Source: Nematostella vectensis (lineage: Eukaryota > Cnidaria > Anthozoa > Actiniaria > Edwardsiidae). Taken from it: DNA of 64,000 nucleotides. This document shows positions 11,745 through 22,306 of the stretch, one piece after another. Position numbers and translations under genes: made by a program. The DNA is taken from the NCBI RefSeq assembly GCF_932526225.1, contig NC_064036.1, positions 19,366,953 to 19,430,952 of the forward strand, written 5' to 3'. A model generated the notes under the pieces. The model worked only from the letters and a program-made list of their open reading frames with translations. It was not told where the DNA came from and ran no database searches. The first letter of the stretch is position 1. The number at the start of each line of letters is the position of its first letter.

Positions 11745-12374
11745 ACATTAACGGATAACATGTTCGATGACATTAAATTAGATTAGAGAGAAAGTAATTC
11801 AAATGCAAAAGTGCTTTAAGTGATTTGAGAGTTGTATTTTGGAGATGAAAAGCGAGTGTGATTTGAGAGTTGAAATTTTGAAGATGAAAAGCGAGTTTGA
11901 TTTGAGAGTTGAATTTGGAATATGAAAAGCGAGTGTGATTTGAGAGTTGAATTTTGAAGATAAAAAGCGAGTGTGATTTGAGGGTTTAATTTTGAAGATA
12001 AAAAGCAAGTATGATTTGAGAGTTGTAATTTGGAGATGAAAGCGATCTTGGTTTGTGAGTTGTAATTTGAAGTTAAAAAGCGAGTGCAATTAGAGAAGTT
12101 GAAAATCGAAAGCGTTGATTGACTTGCGAGGGTGACTTGCTAGCTCAAAAGCGAAGGCGCAATTTTATGTTGACTAAAAAATAGAGCGACTTGGGAGTTT
12201 GTTTTTGTTTTTCAAGTTGTAGCCCGATATTGGAGAGCGATTTCAAAGCTAGAATTCGATAATAGACTTTAATTTGAAAGTTGGAGTTTGATAACAGATT
12301 GCAATTTGGTAGTTGAAGTCTCAAAGTGAAATTCAAAACTAAACTTCACGCGTGACCGGCCTGGGCTTCCGTAC
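11745..12374. repeat. Right long terminal inverted repeat
   Basis: Reverse complement of the left arm, with fewer internal ~38-bp units. It ends CCGGCCTGGGCTTCCGTAC. The length difference between the arms reflects unit copy number. Confidence 0.75.
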
Positions 12375-12378
12375 AACC

Positions 12379-13774
12379 GTCCCCTGGTACCGGCAGTTGA
12401 CTTCCAAAAGTTGCGGGGCACGTGTTAGAGCAAAACAAAGCTACGAACTCTATTAATACCCCCCCCCCCCCCCCCCCCAACACACACACACACACAAACA
12501 TCCCATCTAGAGTACATATATTTATAAAAAAAGCCCCGTCGCCTATATCTAAAAGCCCCCTTCCCCTCCCCTAAGCCGAGGTATAAAAATTAACATAACA
12601 CATGTCTCAGTTTATATAAAAAAGGCCAAAATGCTATTATTGATATGTTAGGACGCGCGTTACGTAGGGGCCAAACACACCTTGGGTAAGAACTGGAAAA
12701 AGTAATTTTGAAATAAGCTTCAATCTCTCTACTATGCGCCCATCTCCAATAAGTCCATCTTTTTTTTACTAAAAAAATTCCCCGGTGGTTTAAAGAGCGT
12801 CCAATAACAAATAAGGGAGCGGTCATTAATTACTGGGGGGGCGGCAAATATGTAGGGGTGGCTATGTTTTTTGGGCGCGAATTTAGGGGGGTTCACATTT
12901 TTTGGGCGTCGAGCCCAGGGTTTTGCAAAATTGCCGTCCCCCCCCCCCCCCCCCCCCCCAGTGATTAATGACTGCTCCCTAAAACATGCATTTTGAAAGG
13001 TGTCCGTATGTAGAAATGCTCAGCTAACATGTCCTTATAGTAACAGCGAAGAGTTAAGACTATATATAAAGACGGGAATCAAATGTTTGAGGTATTGAGG
13101 GTTGGAACTAATCGGGATTGATTAAAAAAGGTGTAAAAGCCAGGGACGTACTCTCCGCCAGTCTTTCTGATACAACTTATGACTCACTAACGTTATACGA
13201 CTATCTTCATGTAGACTGAGCTGCAACTGTCATTCGGGATAACAACATTATAGAAATATGACGAAACTCGCGTAAAACTGAGTGAAGTCCGGCGCATCAC
13301 ATGGTGAGAAACATTTCACGCGTGCACAGTGCTCACTGCCTCGCGATGGCAAAAACTCACAGTTCAAGCAGGAGAGAATTTTGTCTCAATTGCTTGTGGG
13401 GCGTAATTTCGCACGATCGAAGTTCGCAAACCGGGAAGTGCACGCGTGTAATGTTCCTCATCGTGTGCGCCAGGCTTGAGGTGTTGCGATGAATTGGTCT
13501 ATGACATCCCGTATAAAGTCCCAGAAGCTCTCGTATTTACGAAGACCCGATGACGCTACAAATTAATAAATGTCTCGCTTTACCACTCTGTTTATGTGTA
13601 TCATCAGCAGCTAGCCTGCACACGCTCCGTGTGAGTAAACGCTCGCAAGAAATCTCGAAACGCGTAGCCTGCTTTTCTTTGTCCTCGCGACACAGGAATC
13701 CAATATCTCCAAATTCACATGCCAGAAAAAAGGTATAGAACCCGTATAGCTAGCCTGCAAGCGGCTTTCCTTTG
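12379..13774. other. Repeat-rich spacer
   Basis: Contains long C tracts (about 12462-12478 and 12940-12960), a CA repeat and the MITE listed separately. The stretch 13000-13770 has two overlapping short open frames at 13282-13492 but no family match or splice context. I see no supported gene. Confidence 0.4.
12815..12979. mobile_element. Short Harbinger-like MITE (TAA target duplication)
   Basis: The inverted ends GGGAGCGGTCATTAATTACT and AGTGATTAATGACTGCTCCC are about 165 bp apart. TAA lies directly on both sides (12812-12814, 12980-12982). A 3-bp TWA duplication and GGG ends fit PIF/Harbinger-derived elements. The interior has a long C run and no coding capacity. Confidence 0.7.
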
Positions 13775-14033
13775 CAGGCCCGTACCCAGGAGGGGTGTGA
13801 AATCCGAAAAAGTGGACTTAATTTTTTGGGGGGGAGGGGAGGGAGTAAGTTCTCTGATAAAAATCTGAACCCCCCCCCCCCAAAAAAAAAGGGATTTTTT
13901 TATGCCTTTGCATTATCTCCACGAGACGTTTATTGTCGGATTTGGCTACATTCCAGAGTAATCTAGCTTATGCTTGTTGGTTTGTCTACAAATAGCACGT
14001 CCATAAAGAACCGAAAGTGGACCTTCGGGCCTG
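13775..14033. mobile_element. CAGGCCCG-ended MITE, copy 1
   Basis: Starts CAGGCCCGTACCCAGG and ends CCTTCGGGCCTG. CTTTG flanks both sides (5-bp target duplication). The interior includes G and C runs and the segment TTTATTGTCGGATTTGGCTA, which recurs reversed in the copy at 33518. Confidence 0.75.
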
Positions 14034-14347
14034 CTTTGGCACCCAAGGCAAAGCAGATCCATTAAAGTCTAATAAGCAAACGATTCTATGCCCAGTGGGC
14101 CAGATGAATATGAAGCACGAGGCAAAGGGGGCGTAGACCGGGTCCTAGCATAACTCCTCCCCTTTCTTCTAGAATGTTCACCCCAGGACTCCCCGGACTA
14201 CCTTGTCCCCCCCCCCCCCCTGTGTGCTATGGTCGTCAATTTTTTTTACTATACTTTTTTACTTTACTCCCCAAAGCATACGACACTGTTTGTTATAGTA
14301 CTATAGTTCGACTGATAATCTAATGATTTTAATAGCAGTTCGTGTGT
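14034..14347. other. Spacer 3' of the carboxypeptidase gene
   Basis: No gene seen. Holds a C run near 14210 and probably the 3' UTR of the gene that ends at 14348. Confidence 0.4.
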
Positions 14348-17300
14348 TCAGCTAGCCAGAACTTTAGCAGCCGACATCACACACCACGCCACGACGGTGA
14401 CTTGCTCCCTCACTTGGTCCCAGTCCTTTGCATGCATTGCGTTACCAATGGTGGGAAATGTTCCTTCCTGAAACTTGGCCATGTCATAAATATTTGGCGC
14501 GAAAATCACATGCCGCGCGCTAGGGATGCCGGGAATTCCATACGGAAATATAAATGCGCGCTCAAAATTCAACAGCTTGTCATTGAGGACTCGAAGCGAA
14601 ATAAAGTTTTTGTTTTCCTCGACGTCTTTAATTTTTTTCTCAAATTCATCAATCTCTTTAGATAGATTTCGAACTGCTCGTTCGAGGTATTGTAGATCGA
14701 TGGAGTGAGCCGAAACCTCGGCGTTTAGCTGCAAACTTGCAAAATAACGATTGACGATGGTGTTATACGGTGTTAACGTGAAGGGAATGAGCGGCGAATC
14801 GGATAATCGCATAAGCAGTAGTCCACAGAACTGGGTCACCGACCGCAAGAGCTCAAACCTGGGGTCGAGGAATTTCTTATACCAGTAAAACGTCTCATGC
14901 AATGTGTGATATACCGGGAACCCTGTGTACGAGAAAGAGAAATTCTTCTGGGCCCAGAAGTAGCCCCAGTCCGCGTAAGGGATCCCGACGTACTGATAGA
15001 AGCTGTGGAAGTCACTTCCGCTCGGTAGAGTGACCATATTTGGCTGGCCAGGATGCGTGGAGGAAGGGAAGCTCTTAGCCATGACGTCATACAAAGTCAG
15101 CTTTTTATCTGGCGTGCTTCGCGGGTCGAGAATTTCTTTCAGAGTATTATTGATTATAGAATAGAGAAGTGGACTCGAGGAAAAGAAGAAGGAGAAGTTC
15201 CCATTAACAGCGACGTCCATGTTAAGATAAACGACAGCTTTGCTCTCCAAGACTTTCAGGTTTTCCTCCACCCATTCCGTGGAACCAATTATACCATGCT
15301 CCTCCGCCCCCCAGCTGCAAAGCATGATGGATCTTCGCGGACGCCAGCTCGCATTAAGCAGCTTACTGAGCCCTCGCGCCGTCTCCATGGTGGCAGCGGT
15401 TGCCGTGACGGGGTCCACTGCACCGAAGACCCAAGCATCCCTGTGGTTTCCAAGTATCACTAGACGATCTGGCTCCTCACGGCCGGTGATGGTCGCTATG
15501 ACGTCATAGGTGGTATTGATTGACAGCTCAGTGATTATGTGCATATTGAGTTGAAGATTGGTGTCTTGAAAGCCTGGACCGAGGCGGTATGTGATTGGTA
15601 GATTGCCCTGCCAATCAGAAGGCGCTGGTGAACCTGAAAGGAAAGATGGGCGGGTTTAGCACCGTTGATAATAAGGAGCTTTCTACGCACCACTGCTGTT
15701 CCACCCAAGCCTTCATTACTACTCCTTTAAAAGGTATCGCTTGTTTGTGCTGCTTAGATAGGCTATTTAAAAGGTATCGCTTGTTGGAATCGTGTTTGTG
15801 CAGCTTAGATAGGCTATTTAAAAGGTATCGCTTGTTGGAATCGTGTTTGTGCAGCTTAGATAGGCTATTTAAAAGGTATCGCTTGTTGGAATCGTGTTTG
15901 TGCAGCTTAGATAGGCTATTTAAAAGATCATAGATACACCAGTCCACGATGAGGACAGATAAAGCGGGTCGTGCAAACATCTTCCAGGACATTGCCCAAT
16001 CTCATTTTAACCCTATTCAGACTAGGGAGGGGGGGGGGGGCTCTTTAAGCCCCTCCTGGAAAATTGCTATTACTTCTGAACCATAGCAACTAAGAGGCTA
16101 AAACTTGGTGACTTTTCCTAAAATCTATCTGCATACATTTTGATGCCATTGGGGACTTTAAGATGCTACAACGGCTACGGCATGGACGGAGTGACCGAGA
16201 TAACACTTTAACGCTAGGCGACAAATTCCAAAATAGTTTCGATAAAATTACCTAGATTTTATATTTAGGAACTAACAGAAATTAACCTTAAGCTTCTTTC
16301 TAGGATGGGAAACAGAGAAAAGTGAATTTTTCTCCAAACGACCACGTACTCGCCAGAGACCGTAAAACGTTTAATTTCACGTTGTGTTTTGGCGGAGAAC
16401 GGTTGGAAATCTATCAGACAAAAACGCATTTTCACGTGCAGCCTTTCAATTCTCAAATTAATTCCACTGTTTTCTACCGTCGCCGTACTCGTATCTTAAA
16501 GACCCTATTGACATGTCGAGGAGACGCTCCATGTTACCATAGCATGCAAAAACAAAGAATCCAAGATGGCGTAAATTCTAACAAAAAAGTGATTATAAAC
16601 GTTTTTATGGCCTTTTTGCATTGTAAAGCCGTTAAAAGGTTGTTTTTGACATATCTGAATGATGCAAAATGATTTCAACCCGATATCTTATACTTTAGGC
16701 AACAGAATAGCTAGACATCGTATTTATGACGTTACTGTGACGTCATAATTAATTCGACCACACCCAAAATACGGCGTGACCATTCTTTGCATGCTGGTGA
16801 TCATTGCCTGTAGGTTTGATTGTCATAGCCTAAACGGTTCATGAAATACGGAGGGGGGGGGGGGGGGCTTTTCGTTATGTTTTAGAAGATATCTCTGTCA
16901 AAGCTGTTTAGCATGGCCCGCTTTATGTGCCCTTATTGTCTACTCGAAAGAAGATTAGCAAAGATTGCTGAAATAAAGAAGGAGAAGAGGGGTAAAAATG
17001 TTCTCTTCTTCTCCTTTACGTTTTCCTTTTCATGCTGATTTCGTACGCAGTTTTAATCCCCACTTTCCTTCTCTTTCATTGGTCCCTTCCCTAGCAGTGC
17101 ACTATTATGGTCGAGTAAGACGGACCCTTTAAAGCTGCTGATACCTGACATGCGAGCAAGGATCTCCTCAGCGTCATCGTACCCAATCGCGTGACAGGGT
17201 ATCCTCGGCAGAGACTTGATTACCGTTCGATTCACCTTGAGCCTGTACGCGCCTGGTACAGAGGGAAACAAGGGGGTCAGCGGGTCACCAGGGTAACCAT

Positions 17301-20300
17301 TCAACGTAGTGCCTCTTTGTACACCGTCGCCTGGCAACCACCACGTGTTGGGAAAGGTGTCAGCGAGGTCGGTTCCGTACGGAGCATATTTCTTGGGGTC
17401 CGTGTAGATTAGGGCACCAATAGCGCCATAACGATACGCATTGGCTACCTGTGTGCGAAATAATGATTTCTTTTTGTAAAAACGGCACACAAAAAACAAA
17501 CTTTATTTTGTCTTGCTGTTATTGCCTACGAATCCACTTGGACCTCTGTCACACTGAGCTCAGAAAGCATGAATGCAGGGAAATAAATCAAAACTGAGGT
17601 CGAAAGTTTTACGCCGCTGTGGAAAAAAAAAACAAAGTAGCTAACCTTTCGAGGACTAGCCTTTTGTGGGAGATAAAGAAAAGTCGAATAGGGGTCGTAT
17701 TAATAGTGAAGTATAATAGTTTATAGTGTAGTATACGTATAGTCGACATTCGCAATTAAATCGGGACACTTTGAGAACGGCACGCTAACAATAGTTATAT
17801 TACAGCTTAGTGTTACATAATTAACAAACTAGGTTATTCGGACCGATTGTTCAGTAATGGCAATTTCATTTTTTATTCGTTATAAGATAACACTTGCAAG
17901 TTTTTTAGTATTTCTAAATATAAGTAACTATTAAGGTTTAGAGTGCTATGAGTTGAGAATATACCAATGGCATTTACCCACCATACTTCCTCGGTAGGCT
18001 CTCCCGTAGCGCATGATGACGACGCGATCTTTGACCTGTACGCCATTCGACAAAAGATGCTTGAAGTCCTCAACACGCCCATAATTAGCATAAACGGGGT
18101 CTCCAGTAACATTCCCAGACGGAGAGTACGCAAGGAATGGTGGGATAGCTGAGGGATCCTTCTCGCTTGGCTCGTATACCTGTTGCGAAGCAAGGGGTTA
18201 TGGGAGCGCTGTGCTCATCTCAAGTACCTGTTGCGAAGCAAGGTGTTATAGGAGCGCTCTGCTCATCTCAAGTAAAGATCCATTAGGAGTCAGCAGTCAC
18301 TAAGCGCGCAACCCGAGTATAGCTTAGTTACTAAGTGCGCAGTCTGAGTATATCCCAGTTACTAAGTGCTCAACTCAAGTATATCCTAGTTACTAAGTGC
18401 GCAACTCAAGTATATCCTAGTTACTAAGTGCGCAACTCAAGTATATCCTAGTTACTAAGTGCGCAACTCAAGTATATCCTAGTTACTAAGTGCGCAACTC
18501 AAGTATATCCTAGTTACTAAGTACGCAACTCAAGTATATCCTAGTTACTAAGTGCGCAACTCAAGTATATCCTAGTTACTAAGTGCGCAACTCAAGTATA
18601 TCCTAGTTACTAAGTGCGCAACTCAAGTATATCCTAGTTACTAAGTGCTTATTGTCAGTGAGTAAAGCTTATTGTCAGTAAGTATAGCTTATTGTCAGTA
18701 AGTATAGCTTATTGTCAGTAAGTAAAGCTTATTGTCAGTAAGTATAGCTTATTGTCAGTAAGTATAGCTTATTGTCAGTAAGTATAGCTTATTGTCAGTA
18801 AGTAAAGCTTATTGTCAGTAAGTATAGCTTATTGTCAGTAAGTATAGCTTATTGTCAGTAAGTATAGCTTATTGTCAATGAGTATAGCTTATTGTCAGTA
18901 AGTATAGCTTATTGTCAGTAAGTAAAGCTTATTGTCAGTGAGTAAAGCTTATTGTCAGTAAGTATAGCTTATTGTCAGTAAGTAGCTTATTGTCAGTAAG
19001 TAAAGCTTATTGTCAGTAAGTAAAGCTTATTGTCAGTAAGTATAGCTTATTGTCAGTAAGTATAGCTTATTGTCAGTAAGTAAAGCTTATTGTCAGTAAG
19101 TAAAGCTTATTGTCAGTAAGTATAGCTTATTGTCAGTAAGTAGCTTATTGTCAGTAAGTATAGCTAATTGTCAGTAAGTAAAGCTTATTGTCAGTAAGTA
19201 AAGCTTATTGTCAGTAAGTAAAGCTTATTGTCAGTAAGTAAAGCTTATTGTCAGTAAGTAAAGCTTATTGTCAGTAAGTAAAGCTTATTGTCAGTAAGTA
19301 TAGCTTATTGTCAGTAAGTAGCTTATTGTCAGTAAATATATTTTATTGTCAGTAAGTAGCTTATTGTCAGTAAGTAGCTTATTGTCAGTAAGTATAGCTA
19401 ATTGTCAGTAAGTATAGCTTATTGTCAGTAAGTAAAGCTTATTGTCAGTAAGTAAAGCTTATTGTCAGTAAGTAGCTTATTGTCAGTAAGTATAGCTTAT
19501 TGTCAGTAAGTAAAGCTTATTGTCAGTAAGTAAAGCTTATTGTCAGTAAGTAGCTTATTGTCAGTAAGTATAGCTTATTGTCAGTAAGTATAGCTTATTT
19601 TCAGTAAGTATAGCTTATTGTCAGTAAGTAAAGCTTATTGTCAGTAAGTATAGCTTATTGTCAGTAAGTAAAGCTTATTGTCAGTAAGTATAGCTTATTG
19701 TCAGTAAGTATAGCTTATTGTCAGTAAGTATAGCTTATTGTCAGTAAGTATAGCTTATTGTCAGTAAGTATAGCTTATTGTCAGTAAGTAAAGCCTATTG
19801 TCAGTAAGTATAGCTTATTGTCAGTAAGTAGCTTATTGTCAGTAAGTATAGCTTATTGTCAGTAAGTAAAGCTTATTGTCAGTAAGTAAAGCTTATTGTC
19901 AGTAAGTAAAGCTTATTGTCAGTAAGTGTAGCTTATTGTCAGTAAGTAGCTTATTGTCAGTAAGTATAGCTAATTGTCAGTAAGTAAAGCTTATTGTCAG
20001 TAAGTAAAGCTTATTGTCAGTAAGTAAAGCTTATTGTCAGTAAGTAAAGCTTATTGTCAGTAAGTATAGCTTATTGTCAGTAAGTAAAGCTTATTGTCAG
20101 TAAGTATAGCCTATTGTCAGTAAGTAAAGCTTATTGTCAGTAAGTATAGCTTATTGTCAGTAAGTAAAGCTTATTGTCAGTAAGTAAAGCTTATTTTCAG
20201 TAAGTATAGCTTATTGTCAGTAAGTATAGCTTATTGTCAGTAAGTATAGCTTATTGTCAGTAAGTATAGCTTATTGTCAGTAAGTAAAGTTTATTGTCAG

Positions 20301-22306
20301 TAAGTATAGCTTATTGTCAGTAAGTATAGCTTATTGCCAGTAAGTAAAGCCTATTGTCAGTGAGTGCGCAACAAGAGTATTGCCCAGCCATTAAGTGTGC
20401 AATCCGAGTATAGCCCCAAAGTTCACAAACCTTTTCTTGCGTTCGCGTCTTGTAGATGACGTCACCCGTGTTGCTAATTATCTTTGCTGTATTCACTTGG
20501 TTTGCCTGTGGATATGACAGCATGACGTCATAGCTTGTCAATTCCACCTTGTCGAAGCCATATTTCTGCCATGTGTCCCGAATTTCAAAGGCCTGTCGAT
20601 GGCTTTCCTCGGAGCCCCCAATGTGGGGCCGATGGCTGAAGTGTCTAAGCAAAACACACAAATTAACGGTTTACTCTTTATCCGAAATTGAAGCTATTCT
20701 TTAATTACGGTTATCGCTGTTCACACTAGTTAGCTGAGAACTATGATACTATATTGACTGTATGCGTGTGATAATCACCCAACCTGGTGGCTTACCTCGA
20801 CAACTCACGTGTGACCATCTGATATCTTACCTTAACAGCTCTTCCAGGCTTCCTTTATCCACGCTTTCTACCAGTTGCTGTTGGTAACTTGCATGTTTGT
20901 TCTCGTCTGATGACTCGACGGGATGCGCATGCTCAACACTTTTCGGTATGAAGTAGCCAATTAGAAAGCCCGTGATCATGGAGAGGAGAATAACGACAAT
21001 GGAGACGCAGACTATAGAGCGCGTTCTGTAAGGGAATGAATGCGACAGAAAACACAAGCCATCAGTGATTGATTTAATAGTGGACTTGCGCTAAGGGATC
21101 ACGTGACCTTTGGGCGGCAAATTCAAGCCGAAATAAACACAGTTATAACTGCGCCCGTCATGACATAGAATGACAAAAAAACTTTTTGAAAAAAAACTTT
21201 CTGTCTGTTAAAAATTGCTTAATAAGTTGCTTTTCGTTTTGCCGATAAAAGCCTGAACGCGCGCTGGCTTTCCACCCAAAAAGTCACGTGATCTCCTAGC
21301 GCCCCTACCATCATGCGTTGCTAATTTGCATATCCGCGTCCATCATAAATCACAACATGCGCAAGCATACAGAATATGGAGAATATGGACTGAAACTCGA
21401 ATCTGACTTGACGCTATGGGCAATGGCTTCTTACATCACTCAGATAAGAACCCTCCTTCCGTTTGAAACAGGCCCAGGGGCGATAAGTAGAATAAATATG
21501 AGGTATGTCTTTGTGTTATAGTTTATGGGCATGCTAACCTACGACATTTTTCGTGTGTGATACTGTACCCTTTTGTTTTGATAAAAAAAAGTTTTTTTTT
21601 AATGACGAAGCTAATAAAAGTATAAAAAAAACAAGAAGTAAGGGGTTTCGCTTTCATTTGCAGATTTTAATAAAGGCAAAATGTGCTTCGGTCTTTGTAC
21701 TAACCTTATAAGTAGGATCAACGAGGTGTGCTTCACTTTATGAGAAGCGTGAGTATTTACATGGACTTATCTACTCTTATCATGCGAGAATATCCCTGAG
21801 CCTCACAAACCAGCTCGACGCAAATGCAAAACTGTACTTGTATAATCAGGAAAAAGCTTTTCAAACTAATCTTAACCCATTTTATTGCTAAAAGTCCCCT
21901 TTCAGGAGGTAGTTCATTGTTCATATGACGATAGCAGTTCAAAGCTTTCAAATAAGCCGGTCATCTGAGTCATGATAGCGGCGACTGTCTCAAGCGTTTT
22001 TATTTCCTTGCGTGTGGTTTCGGCAAGCTGGTGTTTGTTGAGACGAATGTTTGCTTCCATGATATCCAATAAAATAACCAGATACAACGACTACTTGTTT
22101 AAAAGAGATTAAAGTAAACCCTTTTAGGAATTGCTATATATACAGTAACTTTAAAGCATGAATACATTGAATGATTAGTCAATTTTGGGCATCTAATGTG
22201 GAATTCTGGTGTTTCGTATCGTATACCTGACATAAACTGCAGAATTTCGGTCATCGTCATCTCTAATAAAGCGGTAAATCCTCGTCTCGTCTTTAGACTT
22301 GGACAT
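14348..22306 (-). CDS. Glutamate carboxypeptidase II / NAALADase-family metallopeptidase, 6 exons
   Basis: Exons (minus strand): 22227-22306, 21025-20831, 20644-20431, 18179-17982, 17448-17145 and 15633-14348. Every phase agrees, giving 758 aa (human FOLH1 750). It is a type II membrane protein: a short charged N-tail ending SAVYV, a membrane anchor (about 30-52), then the PA, M28 peptidase and dimerisation domains. Zinc and catalytic residues are all present: H394 (LGNHRDAW), D404 (VDP), E441/E442 (WGAEEHG), D470 and H573. The substrate-recognising arginines of FOLH1 are not conserved (R463 to F480, R534 to D552, R536 to G554; N519 to S537), so folate or NAAG hydrolysis is doubtful and a NAALADL1-like peptidase role is possible. 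The last exon fuses what are many exons in vertebrates. The start ATG was chosen because its exon phase joins the anchor exon. Confidence 0.93.
15725..15927. repeat. 51-bp tandem repeat in intron 5
   Basis: About 3.6 copies of a unit containing AGGCTATTTAAAAGGTATCG and GGAATCGTGTTTGTGCAGC. The first copy is shortened. The 51-bp period keeps frames open by chance. Confidence 0.9.
15928..17144. other. Remainder of intron 5
   Basis: Noncoding. Contains G runs near 16028 and 16852 and short open frames without support. No further exon was needed, because the flanking exon phases join directly. Confidence 0.5.
18178..18275. repeat. 48-bp direct duplication including the exon 4 splice acceptor
   Basis: The block TACCTGTTGCGAAGCAAGG...CTCATCTCAAG occurs at 18181 and again at 18229. 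On the gene strand each copy holds a TTCGCAACAG acceptor; the one at 18180 is used in my model. Confidence 0.8.
18310..18652. repeat. 31-bp minisatellite in intron 3
   Basis: About 11 copies of GTTACTAAGTGCGCAACTCA plus AGTATATCCTA. Copies are nearly identical in the middle and diverge at the left edge. A lone degenerate copy reappears at about 20365-20415, after the 20-bp array. Confidence 0.95.
18653..20364. repeat. 20-bp satellite array in intron 3
   Basis: Roughly 85 head-to-tail copies of ATAGCTTATTGTCAGTAAGT, with an AT/AA dimorphism and 18-bp variants that lack these two bases. The array sits inside, and may have grown from within, the 31-bp array, whose unit flanks it on both sides. 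On the gene strand each unit reads ACTTACTGACAATAAGCT. Confidence 0.97.
21083..21307. mobile_element. CACGTG-terminal MITE, copy 2
   Basis: The left end GACTTGCGCTAAGGGATCAC plus GTGACCTTTGGGCGGCAAAT is matched by the inverted right end CACCCAAAAAGTCACGTGAT plus CTCCTAGCGCCCC. About 225 bp, noncoding, in intron 1 of the carboxypeptidase gene just upstream of exon 2. Confidence 0.75.
21914..22060 (-). other. Small unassigned ORF (48 codons) in intron 1
   Basis: ATG at 22060 to TGA at 21914. The peptide begins MEANIRLNKHQLAETT and looks helical and charged, with heptad-like spacing. It does not splice in phase to the neighbouring carboxypeptidase exon, so it is not part of that gene. It may be a small nested gene, an alternative last exon, or chance. 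I do not recognise a family. Confidence 0.25.

Larger units (their letters stand above)
2306..12374. mobile_element. ~10 kb element with long terminal inverted repeats (composite)
   Basis: Both ends read GTACGGAAGCCCAGGCCGGT inward. The left arm (2306 to about 3048) and right arm (about 11745 to 12374) are near-complete reverse complements over 0.6-0.75 kb, down to shared inner ends around CGAACATGTT. AACC flanks both ends (2302-2305, 12375-12378), a possible 4-bp target duplication. Between the arms lie a ~1 kb repeat, a MITE, an orphan exon and a BEL/Pao element. No transposase of its own was recognised, so it could be a foldback-type non-autonomous element or a decayed autonomous one whose core was later invaded. 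The superfamily is unassigned. Confidence 0.7.

Noticed and set aside
17873-18193. 106-codon minus-strand frame starting MLRNRYTSQARR
   Set aside because: Wrong frame of the true exon 17982-18179, which reads VYEPSEKDPSAIPPFLAYSP and fits the peptidase family and phases.
18310-20364. CRISPR-like array
   Set aside because: Units are directly abutting with no unique spacers, in a eukaryotic intron.
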